From positions 276,623 to 340,622 of the forward strand of contig NZ_JAAUWW010000001.1 of the NCBI RefSeq assembly GCF_014694375.1: a stretch of DNA of 64,000 bases, given 5' to 3'. Position 1 is the first letter of the stretch, and each line of letters starts with the position of its first letter. This stretch comes from Vibrio sp. S17_S38. GTDB taxonomy: Bacteria; Pseudomonadota; Gammaproteobacteria; Enterobacterales; Vibrionaceae. The translations under genes and the position numbers were made by a program. This document shows positions 19,004-30,400 of this stretch, piece by piece. A model generated the notes under the pieces. That model did not search any database. It saw only the letters and a program-made list of their open reading frames with translations, and was not told the origin of the DNA.

Positions 19004-19042
19004 AATGAATTTTTAGTCATTATTTTAAAATAAATAGTCAAC
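19004..19042. promoter_or_regulatory. Tandem ARG boxes upstream of argA
   Basis: AATGAATTTTTAGTCATT (19004-19021) matches the ArgR site pattern TGAAT-N4-ATTCA with one mismatch. A weaker copy (19025-19042) follows after 3 bp, the usual ARG-box spacing. It lies 15 nt before argA, so ArgR-arginine repression of argA is expected. Confidence 0.75.
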
Positions 19043-19056
19043 AAGGTTATATTGAA

Positions 19057-20388
19057 ATGCGTAGTACTGCATTAGTGAAAGGATTCCGTCAGTCCGCCCC
19101 TTACGTTAACGCCCATCGTGGAAAAACCATGGTGATCATGCTTGGCGGTGAAGCATTTAGCGAAAGCAACTTTGATAACATCATCAATGATATTGCATTG
19201 CTGCACAGCTTGGGTGTCCGGATTGTTTTGGTGTACGGCGCTCGACCACAAATTAATCTCAACCTGTCTAAACATCATTGTGAATCCTCTTACCACAAAG
19301 GGATCCGCGTCACCAATGAAGACGCTCTTGGAATTGCGATGCAAGCGGCTGGTCAACTGCAACTCGCCATTACTGCACGACTTTCTATGAGCTTGCGAAA
19401 TACGCCCATGCAAGGCACCCAACTCAATGTCGCCAGTGGTAATTTTATTATCGCCCAACCTCTTGGTGTCGACGATGGTGTCGATTATTGCCACAGTGGT
19501 AAGGTGCGCCGAATAGATCATGCCGCGATTAATCGCATGTTGGACATGGGATCGATTGTATTATTAGGTCCAATTGCCAGCTCTGTTACTGGTGAAAGTT
19601 TTAATCTGATGTACGAAGATGTGGCAACCCAAGTCGCAATTCGACTCAAGGCTGATAAGTTGATTGGGTTTTGTTCCGAGCAAGGCATCATCGATGAACA
19701 TAACCGAGTCATCCCTGAACTATTTCCAAGTAGCGCAGAAAAAATCGTACAAAATATGGAAGCGCAACCGGACATAGAAAATGGTCACTCTAGTGGCACA
19801 TTTCGTTTTTTACGCGGGGCGATTACAGCTTGCCGTGCGGGAGTGCCTCGTTGTCACCTCGTCAGTTACAAAGAAGATGGCGCACTACTACAAGAATTAT
19901 TTTCATTTGATGGGATTGGTACACAAATCGTTATGGCAAGTGCCGAACAAACCAGAAATGCAGAGATCAATGACATTGGTGGCATTTTAGATTTAATCCA
20001 GCCATTAGAAGAGCAAGGCATTCTCGTTCGCCGTTCAAGAGAACAATTAGAGCAAGAGATCCATCAATTCACGATTATAGAAAAAGACAGCCTGATCATT
20101 GGCTGCGCAGCACTTTATCCTTATGTTGATGATAAAATGGCAGAAATGGCGTGTGTCGCAATTCATCCTGATTATCGAGATGGTGATCGTGGGGCATTAT
20201 TGCTTAATCACATGCGCCAACAAACCAAGCAAAAAGGGATTGATAAACTTTTTGTTCTCACCACACACAGCTTGCATTGGTTCAGAGAACAAGGTTTTGT
20301 GGAAGTGGGGGTAGAATCTCTGCCGATGGCAAAACAAGGTTTGTATAACTATCAGCGAAAATCGAAAATATTAGTGCTGAAAGTATAA
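19057..20388 (+). CDS. argA: N-acetylglutamate synthase (443 aa)
   Basis: First committed step of arginine synthesis: acetyl-CoA plus glutamate to N-acetylglutamate. The N-terminal amino-acid-kinase-like domain (about 1-280) includes [10 protein letters not shown] and [10 protein letters not shown]. The C-terminal GNAT domain (about 290-443) includes [23 protein letters not shown] and a Q/R-x-x-G-x-G/A-like acetyl-CoA loop in [12 protein letters not shown]. Length equals E. coli ArgA. Arginine feedback inhibition is expected from the family, and transcription control from the ARG boxes. Confidence 0.97.
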   Translation: MRSTALVKGFRQSAPYVNAHRGKTMVIMLGGEAFSESNFDNIINDIALLHSLGVRIVLVYGARPQINLNLSKHHCESSYHKGIRVTNEDALGIAMQAAGQLQLAITARLSMSLRNTPMQGTQLNVASGNFIIAQPLGVDDGVDYCHSGKVRRIDHAAINRMLDMGSIVLLGPIASSVTGESFNLMYEDVATQVAIRLKADKLIGFCSEQGIIDEHNRVIPELFPSSAEKIVQNMEAQPDIENGHSSGTFRFLRGAITACRAGVPRCHLVSYKEDGALLQELFSFDGIGTQIVMASAEQTRNAEINDIGGILDLIQPLEEQGILVRRSREQLEQEIHQFTIIEKDSLIIGCAALYPYVDDKMAEMACVAIHPDYRDGDRGALLLNHMRQQTKQKGIDKLFVLTTHSLHWFREQGFVEVGVESLPMAKQGLYNYQRKSKILVLKV

Positions 20389-20410
20389 AATCCGAAATAT
20401 AACTCAAAAC

Positions 20411-20450
20411 AAAAAATGCTTCGTATAGCCTCATCACGAAGCATTTTATT
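20411..20450. terminator. Bidirectional terminator between argA and the YhcH-family gene
   Basis: AAAATGCTTCGT (20413-20424) pairs with ACGAAGCATTTT (20436-20447), 11-nt loop, with A/T runs on both sides. It serves convergent argA and the recBD-linked gene. Confidence 0.87.
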
Positions 20451-20465
20451 CTCTGTCGAGCGAAT

Positions 20466-20930
20466 CTAAATCATGCTCTTATGCACTTTAACTACAATTT
20501 TACGCAACGCCATCGGTTCACGCGTCGCACATTGAGGACGATGCGATTCACCCGGATAGAAAATAATAAAATCACCTGAACGCAGTGAAATAAAACTCTC
20601 ATTACTCACTTCATTAAACAGCAATACATCATTAGTGTAATCAGGCTTATCTAATAAAGCTTGCGGGGTTTCGATCGAATATCCAAAGGTTTCCTCCCCT
20701 TCTAGCAGAAGTTGAATATCCAGATGATCGCGATGAATTTCCGTTTTTCGATCTTCCCTAGGCTCGGTTTCTGGTGTCATTAAAACACAAAATACCTTAT
20801 CGCCATCAATATCATAACGGCCGTTTTCTTCATTTTCTGCAGCAATTTTCACTGCTTTCTCAAGGTAACTTAAAAAATGAGCAGGAAGAAAAGTGCTCCA
20901 CTCCAACCGATTTACATTTCCGAAAAACAT
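20466..20930 (-). CDS. YhcH/YjgK/YiaL family protein (154 aa)
   Basis: A small beta-sandwich (cupin-like) protein of the YhcH/YjgK/YiaL (EbgC-like) family, linked in other bacteria to sugar metabolism; YhcH of E. coli is in the sialic acid operon. Visible motifs are TEIHRDHLDIQLLLEGEE, with the conserved metal-binding His/Glu cluster, and FIIFYPGESHRPQ. The substrate here is unknown. It lies only 14 nt after the recD stop, on the same strand, so it is probably transcribed with recBD. That pairing has no obvious functional logic. Confidence 0.88.
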   Translation of the reverse strand: MFFGNVNRLEWSTFLPAHFLSYLEKAVKIAAENEENGRYDIDGDKVFCVLMTPETEPREDRKTEIHRDHLDIQLLLEGEETFGYSIETPQALLDKPDYTNDVLLFNEVSNESFISLRSGDFIIFYPGESHRPQCATREPMALRKIVVKVHKSMI

Positions 20931-20944
20931 ACGCTACCTGTCCA

Positions 20945-23305
20945 TTACTTATAATTAGTTAACTTCTCGCTCAAGCCACTGGTGCGCTTGGTTTTTATTG
21001 AAATACCTTGCGCTAGCACTTGAGGATTGGCAAATAAATCTAAACGCGATTTTGCTCGAGTAACACCAGTATAAATCAACTCCTTAGTTAAGATAGGGTT
21101 TAATTTAGCTGGTAGCAGCAATATTGTGTGATCAAATTCACTTCCTTGAGATTTATGAATGGTCATTGCAAAAGCGAGTTCATGAACAGGAATACGGCTA
21201 GGAAGAATACCCTTGATGCGGCCATCTGGCATTTCGAAATATACTCGCAATCTTGGATTGTTTTCCGACTCATCAAGTAGACACATACCGATATCGCCAT
21301 TATGTAAACCTAATGCCGAATCATTTTGACTGATCATTATCGGTTTACCCACATACCATTTCTCGCTTTCAACCGGTTGAATTAAACATTGTTGGGATAA
21401 CGCCTTCTCGATCTCGCTGTTCATTCCAACTACGCCATATTCTCCTTCCCGTACCGCACACAATAATCGAGTCCTTGAAAAAGCATTGAGCACATGGCGA
21501 GCTTTTTTCTCCATTAAGGTTTTCAGCGCCACTTCAGATTGACGATTGCTCACGATAGGAAGAGATAAACCCGTGCAATAAGCTTGATAACCTTTCACTA
21601 AAAGGGACAACAAATGGGGTTGAATTTGTTTTTGAGTCAGCCTTTCATTATCACCAACAGCCGTAGCTAAAGTGCTATCAACAGAAAGATCTTGCTCACG
21701 ATAAAATGGGTATAAGGCAATATCTTCAAAGCCTTGTTGCCAAGTCAGCTGCATTTTTTGTGCATCACCTGCATTTATCGCTTGAGCAAGTTGACCGATC
21801 CCTGAACGAGCATGGAAGCGATAGCTCTTTTGCAACATGCATAAACTATCCGCAATCGCACTGCCTTGGGCCGCAACAGGCAAAGATTCAAACCCAGTTA
21901 ACCTAGAGAGTGTTTGTAGATAATTGGTTTGATAACCAATGGAGGAAAACTGACATATATCGCCAAGAATTGCGCCCGCTTCCACCGAAGACAGCTGATC
22001 TTTATCGCCCAATAAAATCAATCTCGCCTGCTTAGGTAGCGCTTCAAGCAATCGGAACATCATAGGCAAATCTATCATCGACGCTTCATCCACCACTAAA
22101 ATATCCACATGCAGCGGGTTATTGCGATTGTATTGATAAGCGACTGTATTAGGGCGTGCCCCCAAAAGACGGTGAATAGTGCTAGATTGAGAAGGTAATA
22201 GTGCTTTTATGTTAGGTGCAATCGGAAGCTGCTCTATTGCACTACCAATCGATTCAGTTAAACGCGCAGCCGCTTTACCCGTTGGTGCCACCAGCTTAAT
22301 CGTAGGTACACAAGCAGTCGATGAACTTGACTCCCCTAACGATTGCTCAATCAAAGCGGCCAGTAATTTCACCACCGTTGTCGTTTTGCCCGTTCCTGGA
22401 CCACCAGAAATCACCGCAAACCGACGAGATAACGCCACGGCTGCCGCCACCTTTTGCCAATTTAAACAGACCGATGTTGGTACTAAAGAATCTAAAGCTT
22501 GTAGATCACTGACCGATGTCGCTTGCGTCAAAACGCTATCAATTGCGCTCCAATCTAGTACTTGAGAGGCGTTTGTTTTTTTCAGAACATCAGATTCAAA
22601 TTGTACATCCAACATTTCACACACCCATCGCTGGCGCTGAACTTGGTTCGATTCTCGTGGCGAAATAGCTTGCCATAAATAGGAATAATCTCGCTCAAAT
22701 AGGCGATTCAATGTCTGCGCTATATTTTCAATATCGCGTGTGCTTAATGCTAATGGTTCTGCACGTTGGCGCAACTGATCTGCTACTTGCGTTTCATATT
22801 GCCAATAGCGATGTAAGTAAATACGGCGATTTTCCAACACTAAAGGCTTCGGGGATATTTGCCCTAACGTAGTTAATGACGGCGCAGATTCCACTAATGA
22901 TGATGCAAGGCAAAGTGACTGCCAATCAATGTGAACTAGGCTCTCAACCCATTCACCATATTGTTGCTGTAACTCAGGTTGACGCTTGAATAAAAACCTC
23001 AGCGATAAGCTCTGCACGAGATCCCACTCATCTAAATTTAAACAGATATGACCTCGACCAAATTCATAACTCACCATACAAGTAAGTAATGCCATTGAAT
23101 CTGCGTTTAGCTTTTGTTGATCAGAAAGTAAAAATTGTTGATCGGTGTTCACCACTTTCTGATCAGCGAGTAACGATTGTTGGTGTACCCAAGTGGCTAA
23201 CTGCACATCGATCGCTCTAAATACACCGTGTTGTTGTAGTAATTTCATAAAGGTGAGCGCACGATTACTGCTATTTTCACAATGACTTTGAACCGTCGTA
23301 TTCAT
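20945..23305 (-). CDS. recD: Exodeoxyribonuclease V alpha subunit (786 aa)
   Basis: The 5'-3' superfamily 1B helicase motor of RecBCD. Walker A is VISGGPGTGKTTTVVKLL near 298-315, followed by APTGKAAARLTES, VDEASMIDLPMM (Walker B), LLGDKDQLSSVEAGAILGD and the C-terminal AMTIHKSQGSEFDHTILLLP. At 786 aa it is longer than the E. coli protein (608 aa), with extra residues in the N-terminal third and after the SRLTGFESL segment. The ATG at 23305 overlaps the recB stop by one base (TGATG), implying translational coupling. Confidence 0.96.
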   Translation of the reverse strand: MNTTVQSHCENSSNRALTFMKLLQQHGVFRAIDVQLATWVHQQSLLADQKVVNTDQQFLLSDQQKLNADSMALLTCMVSYEFGRGHICLNLDEWDLVQSLSLRFLFKRQPELQQQYGEWVESLVHIDWQSLCLASSLVESAPSLTTLGQISPKPLVLENRRIYLHRYWQYETQVADQLRQRAEPLALSTRDIENIAQTLNRLFERDYSYLWQAISPRESNQVQRQRWVCEMLDVQFESDVLKKTNASQVLDWSAIDSVLTQATSVSDLQALDSLVPTSVCLNWQKVAAAVALSRRFAVISGGPGTGKTTTVVKLLAALIEQSLGESSSSTACVPTIKLVAPTGKAAARLTESIGSAIEQLPIAPNIKALLPSQSSTIHRLLGARPNTVAYQYNRNNPLHVDILVVDEASMIDLPMMFRLLEALPKQARLILLGDKDQLSSVEAGAILGDICQFSSIGYQTNYLQTLSRLTGFESLPVAAQGSAIADSLCMLQKSYRFHARSGIGQLAQAINAGDAQKMQLTWQQGFEDIALYPFYREQDLSVDSTLATAVGDNERLTQKQIQPHLLSLLVKGYQAYCTGLSLPIVSNRQSEVALKTLMEKKARHVLNAFSRTRLLCAVREGEYGVVGMNSEIEKALSQQCLIQPVESEKWYVGKPIMISQNDSALGLHNGDIGMCLLDESENNPRLRVYFEMPDGRIKGILPSRIPVHELAFAMTIHKSQGSEFDHTILLLPAKLNPILTKELIYTGVTRAKSRLDLFANPQVLAQGISIKTKRTSGLSEKLTNYK

Positions 23306-26300
23306 CAAAAAAGCTCTCCTTGTTGCTGAGTATCATTACTTATTTTTCGGTTTTTTTTGACGACGGGAGGTGTATCTGCGATCAGATTATCCAACTCATC
23401 TAATAACTCAAAACTTGGCCTGGTATGAAAAACACCATTCGGCAAAGCATTTGATTGTGTCAACTCTGCTGGATTTGAAAAACCACGCAAGAATAAATAA
23501 TACACACCACCAAAATGCGTCTCGTAATCATAATTTGCTAAACGACTGCGTAAAAATCGATGTAAGGCTAATGAATAGAGCTGATATTGCAGATCATATC
23601 GATGTTCAAGCATCGCTTGTTGTAATTGATTTGGTTGATAGTCTTGATAGTGATCGCCCAGATGATTCGATTTCCAATCCAAAACGTAATATTGGCCTTG
23701 ATGCTCAAACACCAAGTCAATAAAACCTTTCAGCATCCCTTGTAGTGGTCGATCGTTTAGAGAAAAACCACCTAAGTCTGGTGCTTGAGCGGACAGTTCA
23801 TCATACTTATGAGTCACCCGATTAATCGCCGCTGCCGAGAGCGTTTCGATTGGCAATAAAAATTCCATCTCCACCAAACGCTGTGCCTGGCCTTTACTCG
23901 ATAAACATAAATCTTTCCCATCTAATCGGGTATTAAGCACATTATCAACCATGACTTGCAGTGTTGGTAACCATTCAAGTGGGTAATCTTCTTGCTGCAA
24001 TAAACGCTCAATAACCGCCGTATTCTCAATGCTCGTTGCCGCTTGAGTAAATTCAATTTGTTCAAAAACAGTATGCAAAAACGTTCCCGGCCTAGCGCCA
24101 CGTGGAAAGGCAAACATCGACCACAGATCCACTTCAGCCAAAGCTTGAGGATCATCATGTTCCTCAAGCTCCCCAGATACCAAAGAGACGATATCGCTTG
24201 ATGTTACTTGATCAGAAAAATCAATTGCCGCGTCGCTGTCTATGGGCTTTTCTAAATCAACAGACGCATCAAAATCTGATCGCAATGCTAGTTCATCTCC
24301 AACATGAAGATGAGACTGTTTAATCAAACTTGAATAGCTAGTCATACGCCAACGACGATCAATACGAGCTTGTAATTGCAGAGCTTTATAATCGGTTAAC
24401 TCATTGGTTGCGGGAAGATAAGCACTATCTGGTCTTTCAGGTAAAACCTGACAAATATGAATCGCTGGCACTTTTTCCGCCAACTGTTCACAAGCTTGCG
24501 TCAACTCACTCGCCTCCACTTGCTGATGATGCTGCAATAAATATCCCATTGCACTTAAGTGCGCCGTCGATTTTTTACCATTGCCTTTTTTAAGAGACGT
24601 AATACCAATAAATATCCCATAAACCGCACGCGTTAAACCGACATATAGCAGGCGTAAATCTTCAGCTAAACGTTCTTTTTCTGCCAGTTCCATCCCGTCT
24701 TCTGGTTTAGATAAATCGAGGACGGTTTTTTGATCTTCATGGCGGTAAAATTTCGCCACCTTACTTTCGCGATAATTCATCACAAATGGCATGAACACCA
24801 AATCATATTCCAGCCCTTTGGATTTATGAATCGTGATGATCTGCACTAGATTTCGCTCTGATTCCAAACGCTGAATTTGATCGCCCGCATCACCATCATG
24901 TTGCTCAATATTATCGGCCAGCCAACGGATCAAAGCACTTTCACCATCCAAAGATAAACTGGCTTGCTGGATCAATTCGGCCAAGTGCAATAAATCGGTC
25001 AGTTTGCGCTCGCCTTCATGATCTAAATCCGCATCATGATGAGCGCGACCCAATAAACGCTCCGCAATTTCACGTTGAGTGAGAACCGCACGGATCATCG
25101 GTAATACGCCGCGTGTTAACCAAACATGCTGGTAGCGTTCAAATTCATTAACGACATTTTCCCACGCATTTTCATCGTTATTAAAATTGTCTAATTCACT
25201 GAGACTCAAAGCAAATAAGTCACTGGCTAGCATCGCGCGCAACGATCTTGCATCACTTGGATTGAGCGCTGCGGTTAATAAACGCAACACATCTTTTGCC
25301 ACCACGCTATCAAATACACTGTCTCGATTGGATAAGTAAACGCTGGCAATCCCTTGTTGAGATAACGCTTGCTTCACTTGTTTAGCCTCACGCCCTGTTC
25401 TTACAAGTACTGCAATGTTATTGGCTTGGATTTGATGTGCCTGTCCTTTTTTATCGCTAAATATGGCGTTGCCTTGTTGGGCTGAAGACAGAATTTCATT
25501 AATCTTATAAGCGGTAGAATTAGCCATCATTGAGGTATAAGCATCACTTGAAACAGGCGCGCCATCATCACTTTTTTGCAGCCACACATTAAAAGCTGCT
25601 TGTGGTTTTTCATTAAGTGACCACTGCATATTCTCGGCGTTAGGACTGGCGTTGACGGGTAGAAATGGAATATCGTCGTCATAAACAAATGGGCGGTCAT
25701 CAAATTCAAAAATGCCATTAACACCACTAATCACCGCTTGGCTTGAACGCCAGTTAGTATCTAAGGTGTAATGATCTGCCACTTCGTTTCTTGCTTGAAT
25801 ATAGGTAAAAATATCCGCACCACGGAATCCATAAATAGCTTGTTTAGGATCGCCAATCATGAATAAACCACATTGTGGATGCTCAAGATAAATCCGGCTA
25901 AAAATACGATATTGCAATGGATCGGTATCTTGGAATTCATCGATCATCGCCACCGGAAATAACTGACGAATACGCTCAGTCAGCAAACCTTGTTTATCGT
26001 TTTCAATCGCACCGCCAAGCTGACTCAATAAATCATCAAACGACAACCAACTGTGTGCTTGCTTTGCTTGTAGTAGCATGGCTCGGCACTGAGTAATCGC
26101 GCGATATTTAAACTGCAACCCAAAGTCTGGTTGGTTATCAATGAGCTCATCAATAGCAGAAAATACCGCATGACTGGCTGGCTGACCTTTCTTCGTTTTA
26201 CTATTAATGACGCTTTGTGCGAAACGCTCGACATTGTCTGGCACAAATCCAGAAACATCATGGCGCTGCGCCCAATCAGAAATTTGTTCAATCCAATTAG

Positions 26301-27096
26301 GTAAATGGCGTGAACTGTAAGAACGTTTATCAACACCGGAATTACTGATCACATCAAAAAAATTGACCTCAGCATTGCGCCATAGCTGCTTTACGTTATC
26401 AATCCGATCAATATGCTTTTGCTGTAATGCTTCTAAATCCGCGTCGAGATCCACTTTAGGAAAACTTAATGCTTCACCTGATAAATAGTTAGAAATCTCA
26501 TGCAATAAATCTTGAGGAGAAGACCACAATTGGCTGACTTTCGCGGCTAAACTGGCGGACATTGGGTAAAAATTACGACGCCAATAATCACTCACCACTT
26601 GCAGTTTCAATTGGCTTTCATCGGTCAATAATTCATTTTGAAAACGGCTACCCGATTCAAACGCATTTTGAGTGAGCATGCGCTGACAAAAACCATGAAT
26701 GGTAAAGATTGCCGCTTCATCCATTTGACGTTCGGCCTGCAATAAAATAGGCACCGCGGTTTGATGATCAGGAAAATCAAGCAATAGCTGGTTAATAATA
26801 GGATCATTACTTTGACCGCGACGAAATGCGATTCGAGCTTCATGAATACGGCTACGAATACGCCCACGTAATTCCATTGTTGCCGCTTCGGTAAAGGTCA
26901 CCACCAAAATTTGGTCAACGGTTAATGGTTGGCAATGGGCCGAACCTTCCAGCCCATCGATAGGATTACTTCCATGCCCAAGTAATAGGCGTAAATATAA
27001 GGCGGCAATCGTGAACGTTTTCCCTGTTCCCGCCGACGCTTCAATAAGACGTGCGCCATGCAGGGGAAAAGTCATGCTATTAAGAGATTGAGCCAT
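23305..27096 (-). CDS. recB: Exodeoxyribonuclease V beta subunit (1263 aa)
   Basis: The 3'-5' helicase and nuclease subunit of RecBCD, needed for double-strand-break repair. Walker A is IEASAGTGKTFTIAALYLRL near 18-37; AMIDEFQDTDPLQYRIF is Walker B/motif II; MIGDPKQAIYGFRGADIFTY, TIHKSKGLEYDLVFMP and LLYVGLTRAV are later UvrD-type motifs. The C-terminal nuclease domain has FIDLVFEHQGQYYVLDWKSN, with the catalytic Asp and Lys. E. coli RecB is 1180 aa. It is separated from recC by a 345-nt spacer that lacks the ptrA gene found there in E. coli. Confidence 0.97.
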   Translation of the reverse strand: MAQSLNSMTFPLHGARLIEASAGTGKTFTIAALYLRLLLGHGSNPIDGLEGSAHCQPLTVDQILVVTFTEAATMELRGRIRSRIHEARIAFRRGQSNDPIINQLLLDFPDHQTAVPILLQAERQMDEAAIFTIHGFCQRMLTQNAFESGSRFQNELLTDESQLKLQVVSDYWRRNFYPMSASLAAKVSQLWSSPQDLLHEISNYLSGEALSFPKVDLDADLEALQQKHIDRIDNVKQLWRNAEVNFFDVISNSGVDKRSYSSRHLPNWIEQISDWAQRHDVSGFVPDNVERFAQSVINSKTKKGQPASHAVFSAIDELIDNQPDFGLQFKYRAITQCRAMLLQAKQAHSWLSFDDLLSQLGGAIENDKQGLLTERIRQLFPVAMIDEFQDTDPLQYRIFSRIYLEHPQCGLFMIGDPKQAIYGFRGADIFTYIQARNEVADHYTLDTNWRSSQAVISGVNGIFEFDDRPFVYDDDIPFLPVNASPNAENMQWSLNEKPQAAFNVWLQKSDDGAPVSSDAYTSMMANSTAYKINEILSSAQQGNAIFSDKKGQAHQIQANNIAVLVRTGREAKQVKQALSQQGIASVYLSNRDSVFDSVVAKDVLRLLTAALNPSDARSLRAMLASDLFALSLSELDNFNNDENAWENVVNEFERYQHVWLTRGVLPMIRAVLTQREIAERLLGRAHHDADLDHEGERKLTDLLHLAELIQQASLSLDGESALIRWLADNIEQHDGDAGDQIQRLESERNLVQIITIHKSKGLEYDLVFMPFVMNYRESKVAKFYRHEDQKTVLDLSKPEDGMELAEKERLAEDLRLLYVGLTRAVYGIFIGITSLKKGNGKKSTAHLSAMGYLLQHHQQVEASELTQACEQLAEKVPAIHICQVLPERPDSAYLPATNELTDYKALQLQARIDRRWRMTSYSSLIKQSHLHVGDELALRSDFDASVDLEKPIDSDAAIDFSDQVTSSDIVSLVSGELEEHDDPQALAEVDLWSMFAFPRGARPGTFLHTVFEQIEFTQAATSIENTAVIERLLQQEDYPLEWLPTLQVMVDNVLNTRLDGKDLCLSSKGQAQRLVEMEFLLPIETLSAAAINRVTHKYDELSAQAPDLGGFSLNDRPLQGMLKGFIDLVFEHQGQYYVLDWKSNHLGDHYQDYQPNQLQQAMLEHRYDLQYQLYSLALHRFLRSRLANYDYETHFGGVYYLFLRGFSNPAELTQSNALPNGVFHTRPSFELLDELDNLIADTPPVVKKNRKISNDTQQQGELF

Positions 27097-27189
27097 ATTA
27101 TTGCTGTCCTATTTCTATACACAAATGAGCGCAAGTGTGATCTGGTGCTTAATTTATAATGATGATTTATCGATAAATTCATCAATTTT

Positions 27190-27298
27190 AGAGAGTGAGA
27201 ATAGCCTCACGTTTTTTATACTCCGGCGCGATTAGTATCGCACCCTAGAAAATCCAATAATGATCTATCGATTAAAGCCGCACTCTCTTATTTTTCTT
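27190..27298 (+). other. Candidate structured RNA or regulatory element in the recC-recB spacer
   Basis: AGAGAGTG (27190-27197) can pair with CACTCTCT (27281-27288), which is followed by TATTTTTCTT. Inside are GCGAT/ATCGC (27228-27232/27237-27241) and a competing GTGAG/CTCAC hairpin (27195-27199/27206-27210) followed by GTTTTTTA. Both T-runs read on the plus strand, opposite to recC and recB. This could be a small RNA, or a folded recB leader if read on the minus strand. I recognise no known family. Confidence 0.35.
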
Positions 27299-27402
27299 CT
27301 AGTTGAAGATGAAGATGATTGAGTTCTTTAATCACTAAGATAGACAAAACAAAAGTCGCTCAATAAAACGAAAATAGAACATATAAAATACCTCGTTTCT
27401 TG

Positions 27403-27440
27403 CCGCCAGCCGTACCCTACAGTGCGCTGGCGGTTTTTAT
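27403..27440 (+). terminator. Strong hairpin with plus-strand T-run downstream of recC
   Basis: CCGCCAGC (27403-27410) pairs with GCTGGCGG (27426-27433) and TTTTTATTTTA follows on the plus strand. The minus strand has no T-run after the stem, so it does not look like a recC terminator. A plus-strand transcript starting in the 27.1-27.4 kb spacer would end here. Confidence 0.6.
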
Positions 27441-27441
27441 T

Positions 27442-30400
27442 TTATACTTGTATTTTTCTAACTTGATCAAGCATCGGCTTTAAAACATCCACGCCTAATT
27501 CTAACAATTCATCCGCAAGCTCTGGTGTCCACTGCTTCCAAATACGTTGGATATAGTCATCGCTTCCTTCACCGGCAAAGGTATAACCATCTTGGAAGGT
27601 TTTTTCCATCACTTTAGTTGCTATCTCTTGTGCCTCAGGTGAATCCAATCCAACCCAAGTCGAATCTGCGCTGCCCCAATTGGATTTTAAAAATCCATTT
27701 TCAACTCCAGCCATGGCCGTTTTAGGAACAAACCATAATGGAGAGTTCAGACCTTGATAATATAAACCGACTAAATGAGTTAATTGATTAAGGGCCTCAT
27801 TTTTATCCATCGCTTTAAATTGAATATGTTGTAAGCCATCCTTATTAGACAGCCCCAATAAATCACTGATTTGTGGATAACCACTGGCGTTCATACATAA
27901 ATGCTCTAACCAACAACTCATCATGGTCACGCAGTGTAATGAACCAGTACGATAACGCACCAAACTTGGTTGACCTGCTGAAGCATAAAGACCATTTAAC
28001 CAGCCAACAATTTTATGTGGGTAAGACACGCCATCAAGCTCGATATCAATCGCCAGGTCAATTTCAATATCTTCTAATGGTTTCTCGATCAATTGCGCTA
28101 AAGATTGGGTTAATGGTTCCACTTTATTTATTAATTGTTGTGACGCTAACTGACCAAACTCCGCTAAAGGCAGTTTTCCTTGTGCTTTGTTCTCAGCAAT
28201 AAATCGCTCAGCTACAGAATTAAAGTCAGTATTTAAACCACAATGATTAGGTGAGGATTGAACTTCCAACCAAGATTGAAGTAAGTGCTCGCTTAGCTGG
28301 TAAGATTCTAAACCATTAAAACTAAATGGCTCATCATCTAAAGAGTTAGACCACGCGGCACTGCCATCAAAATAACTTTTCAGACGATGATTAAAAAAAT
28401 AACGCACAGGTAAACGCCAAAAACGCTGCAAGGATTGTAAGTCTAATGAATACACACCTAAATGGTTAGGTTCAAGTTGAGATATGTAAGAATCGAGTTC
28501 AACCTCATTGCGTCTATTTTCCGCTTTAGAACCCTGTAACTGTTGAGATTTTGCCACCGGCAGCCATTCTTTAGCATAGCTCGCAATGTCCGCATTTTTT
28601 CCATCGAATGAAGCAGTAAAGGCACTTGGACTAAATGGCACTAACGGATGCTGATGTCGAATGGCATTGATAGCCGCCAATCCAGATTCATCACTGGGTA
28701 AGTGTTCACTACCAGAAAGTGCGTAGTTTTGCTGGCAGTATTCGAGTAATTCTGCCACCAACACCGACGGTTCTTTATCGCTGTTATCTTGAATAGAACG
28801 TCCGACATAGCTGATGTATAAAATTTGTTGGGCCGATTGCAGCGCCTCTAAAAATAAGTAACGGTCATCATCTCGGCGTGAACGATCCCCGGGGCGAGCT
28901 CGTCCTGCAATTAAATCAAAACTTTCAGGGCTAACGCTGCGAGGATACAAACCATCATTCATTCCGAGTAAACAAACTGTTTTAAATGGAATAGAGCGCA
29001 TTGGCATTAAGGTACAAAAGTTAACTTGTCCAGCTAAAAATCGCTGACTCACTTTCGAGCTAGATAAATGATTCATCAAATATTGTTCTAATACTTGAGG
29101 CGAAATGTCATCGCTCACACCAGCATCTTCGAGCTGCTGTTGTAATTGCTGCAAACAATGGCGAATCGAAGTAAGGACACTCTCTCCTTCTAAATCCACC
29201 AAGAAAAAATCATCTAGCAACGTAAATAAGCAATGCTGCCAATCCGCAAAAGATTGAGTTTGGATCAACCGATCACGATAGTGCTGTAAACGTGAGACAA
29301 ATTCCGCTAGCTTTCCGGCAAGCTCTGCATCCATACCTTGCACTTCATCAAATGGGGCAATACTTCCTTCTGAATCTAAAAACAAACCCGCTTGTTCCGA
29401 TATCGCATAACCAAGCAACATGCGTTCAATACCAAATAACCAAGTATTATTTTTTTGGTTCGGCAACTCAAATTGTTGTGCGGTGCTCTCATCCAATCCC
29501 CAGCGAATACCGACTTGTTCAACCCAAGATGTCACACGTTCAAACTCTTCAGGTTTAATACCAAATCTCGCCATCACAGCAGGAACCTCAAGCAGTTCAA
29601 GCAATTCAGACGCTTGGCAACGCAACTTCGGCAATGCCAGTAAATTCATAAAAGCTTGCAGAATCGGGTTTTCTTGGTCGACGCTACGATCGGAAATGGA
29701 ATACGGAATAAAACGCTCGTTGGGCGCATTACCAAACACCGCCTGAATCGCGTGGCTATACGCATTAATGTCCGCCACCATCACAATAATATCGCGTGGC
29801 TTTATGCTCGGATCTGCATCAAACATCGCCAGTAATCGGTCATGCAGCACTTCCACTTCACGCATTGGACTATGACAAACATGCAGCTGAAATGATGCAT
29901 CATTTGGCTCGACCACAGGTTTATGGATACTAGTTTCTAGCTTCTCGTCATCTTGATGCTCGTGCAGTTCCAAAATATCGGCTTGAATATGTTGCAACAA
30001 ATTTGTGGTCTTAATATCAACAAAAGCATCGATTTCATTGGCTTCAAGTTGTGATAATAAATACAAATTATCACGCCCTAACTTTCCCATCGACGCCAAT
30101 AAACTATTACCAACCGCATCTTCCGTATGCAATTGCTGCCATTCTTGTTGCGCATTTTGTTCAATACTGCCTTTAAGTTGTGGTACTAATTCGCCCAGTT
30201 CAGATCTATCTTGCAACCAATGCATTTTTTGACGGTTTTTGGCCTCAAGTTTAGCCAAATACTTACGATCTTTGATATCCCCCCAATAAAAACGGCAAGG
30301 GTTGGTAAACATTAAGTGCACATCAATGTGCTTACCCAGCTCATGTAAAGCGTCCATATAACGTGGCGGAAGAGCAGTAATACCAAACACAAATAGCCGA

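Noticed and set aside
22209..22565. Antisense open frame of 118 codons within recD
   Set aside because: Shadow of a well-supported coding frame; no start signal. The same applies to other long antisense frames, such as 8845-9225 in fadE.
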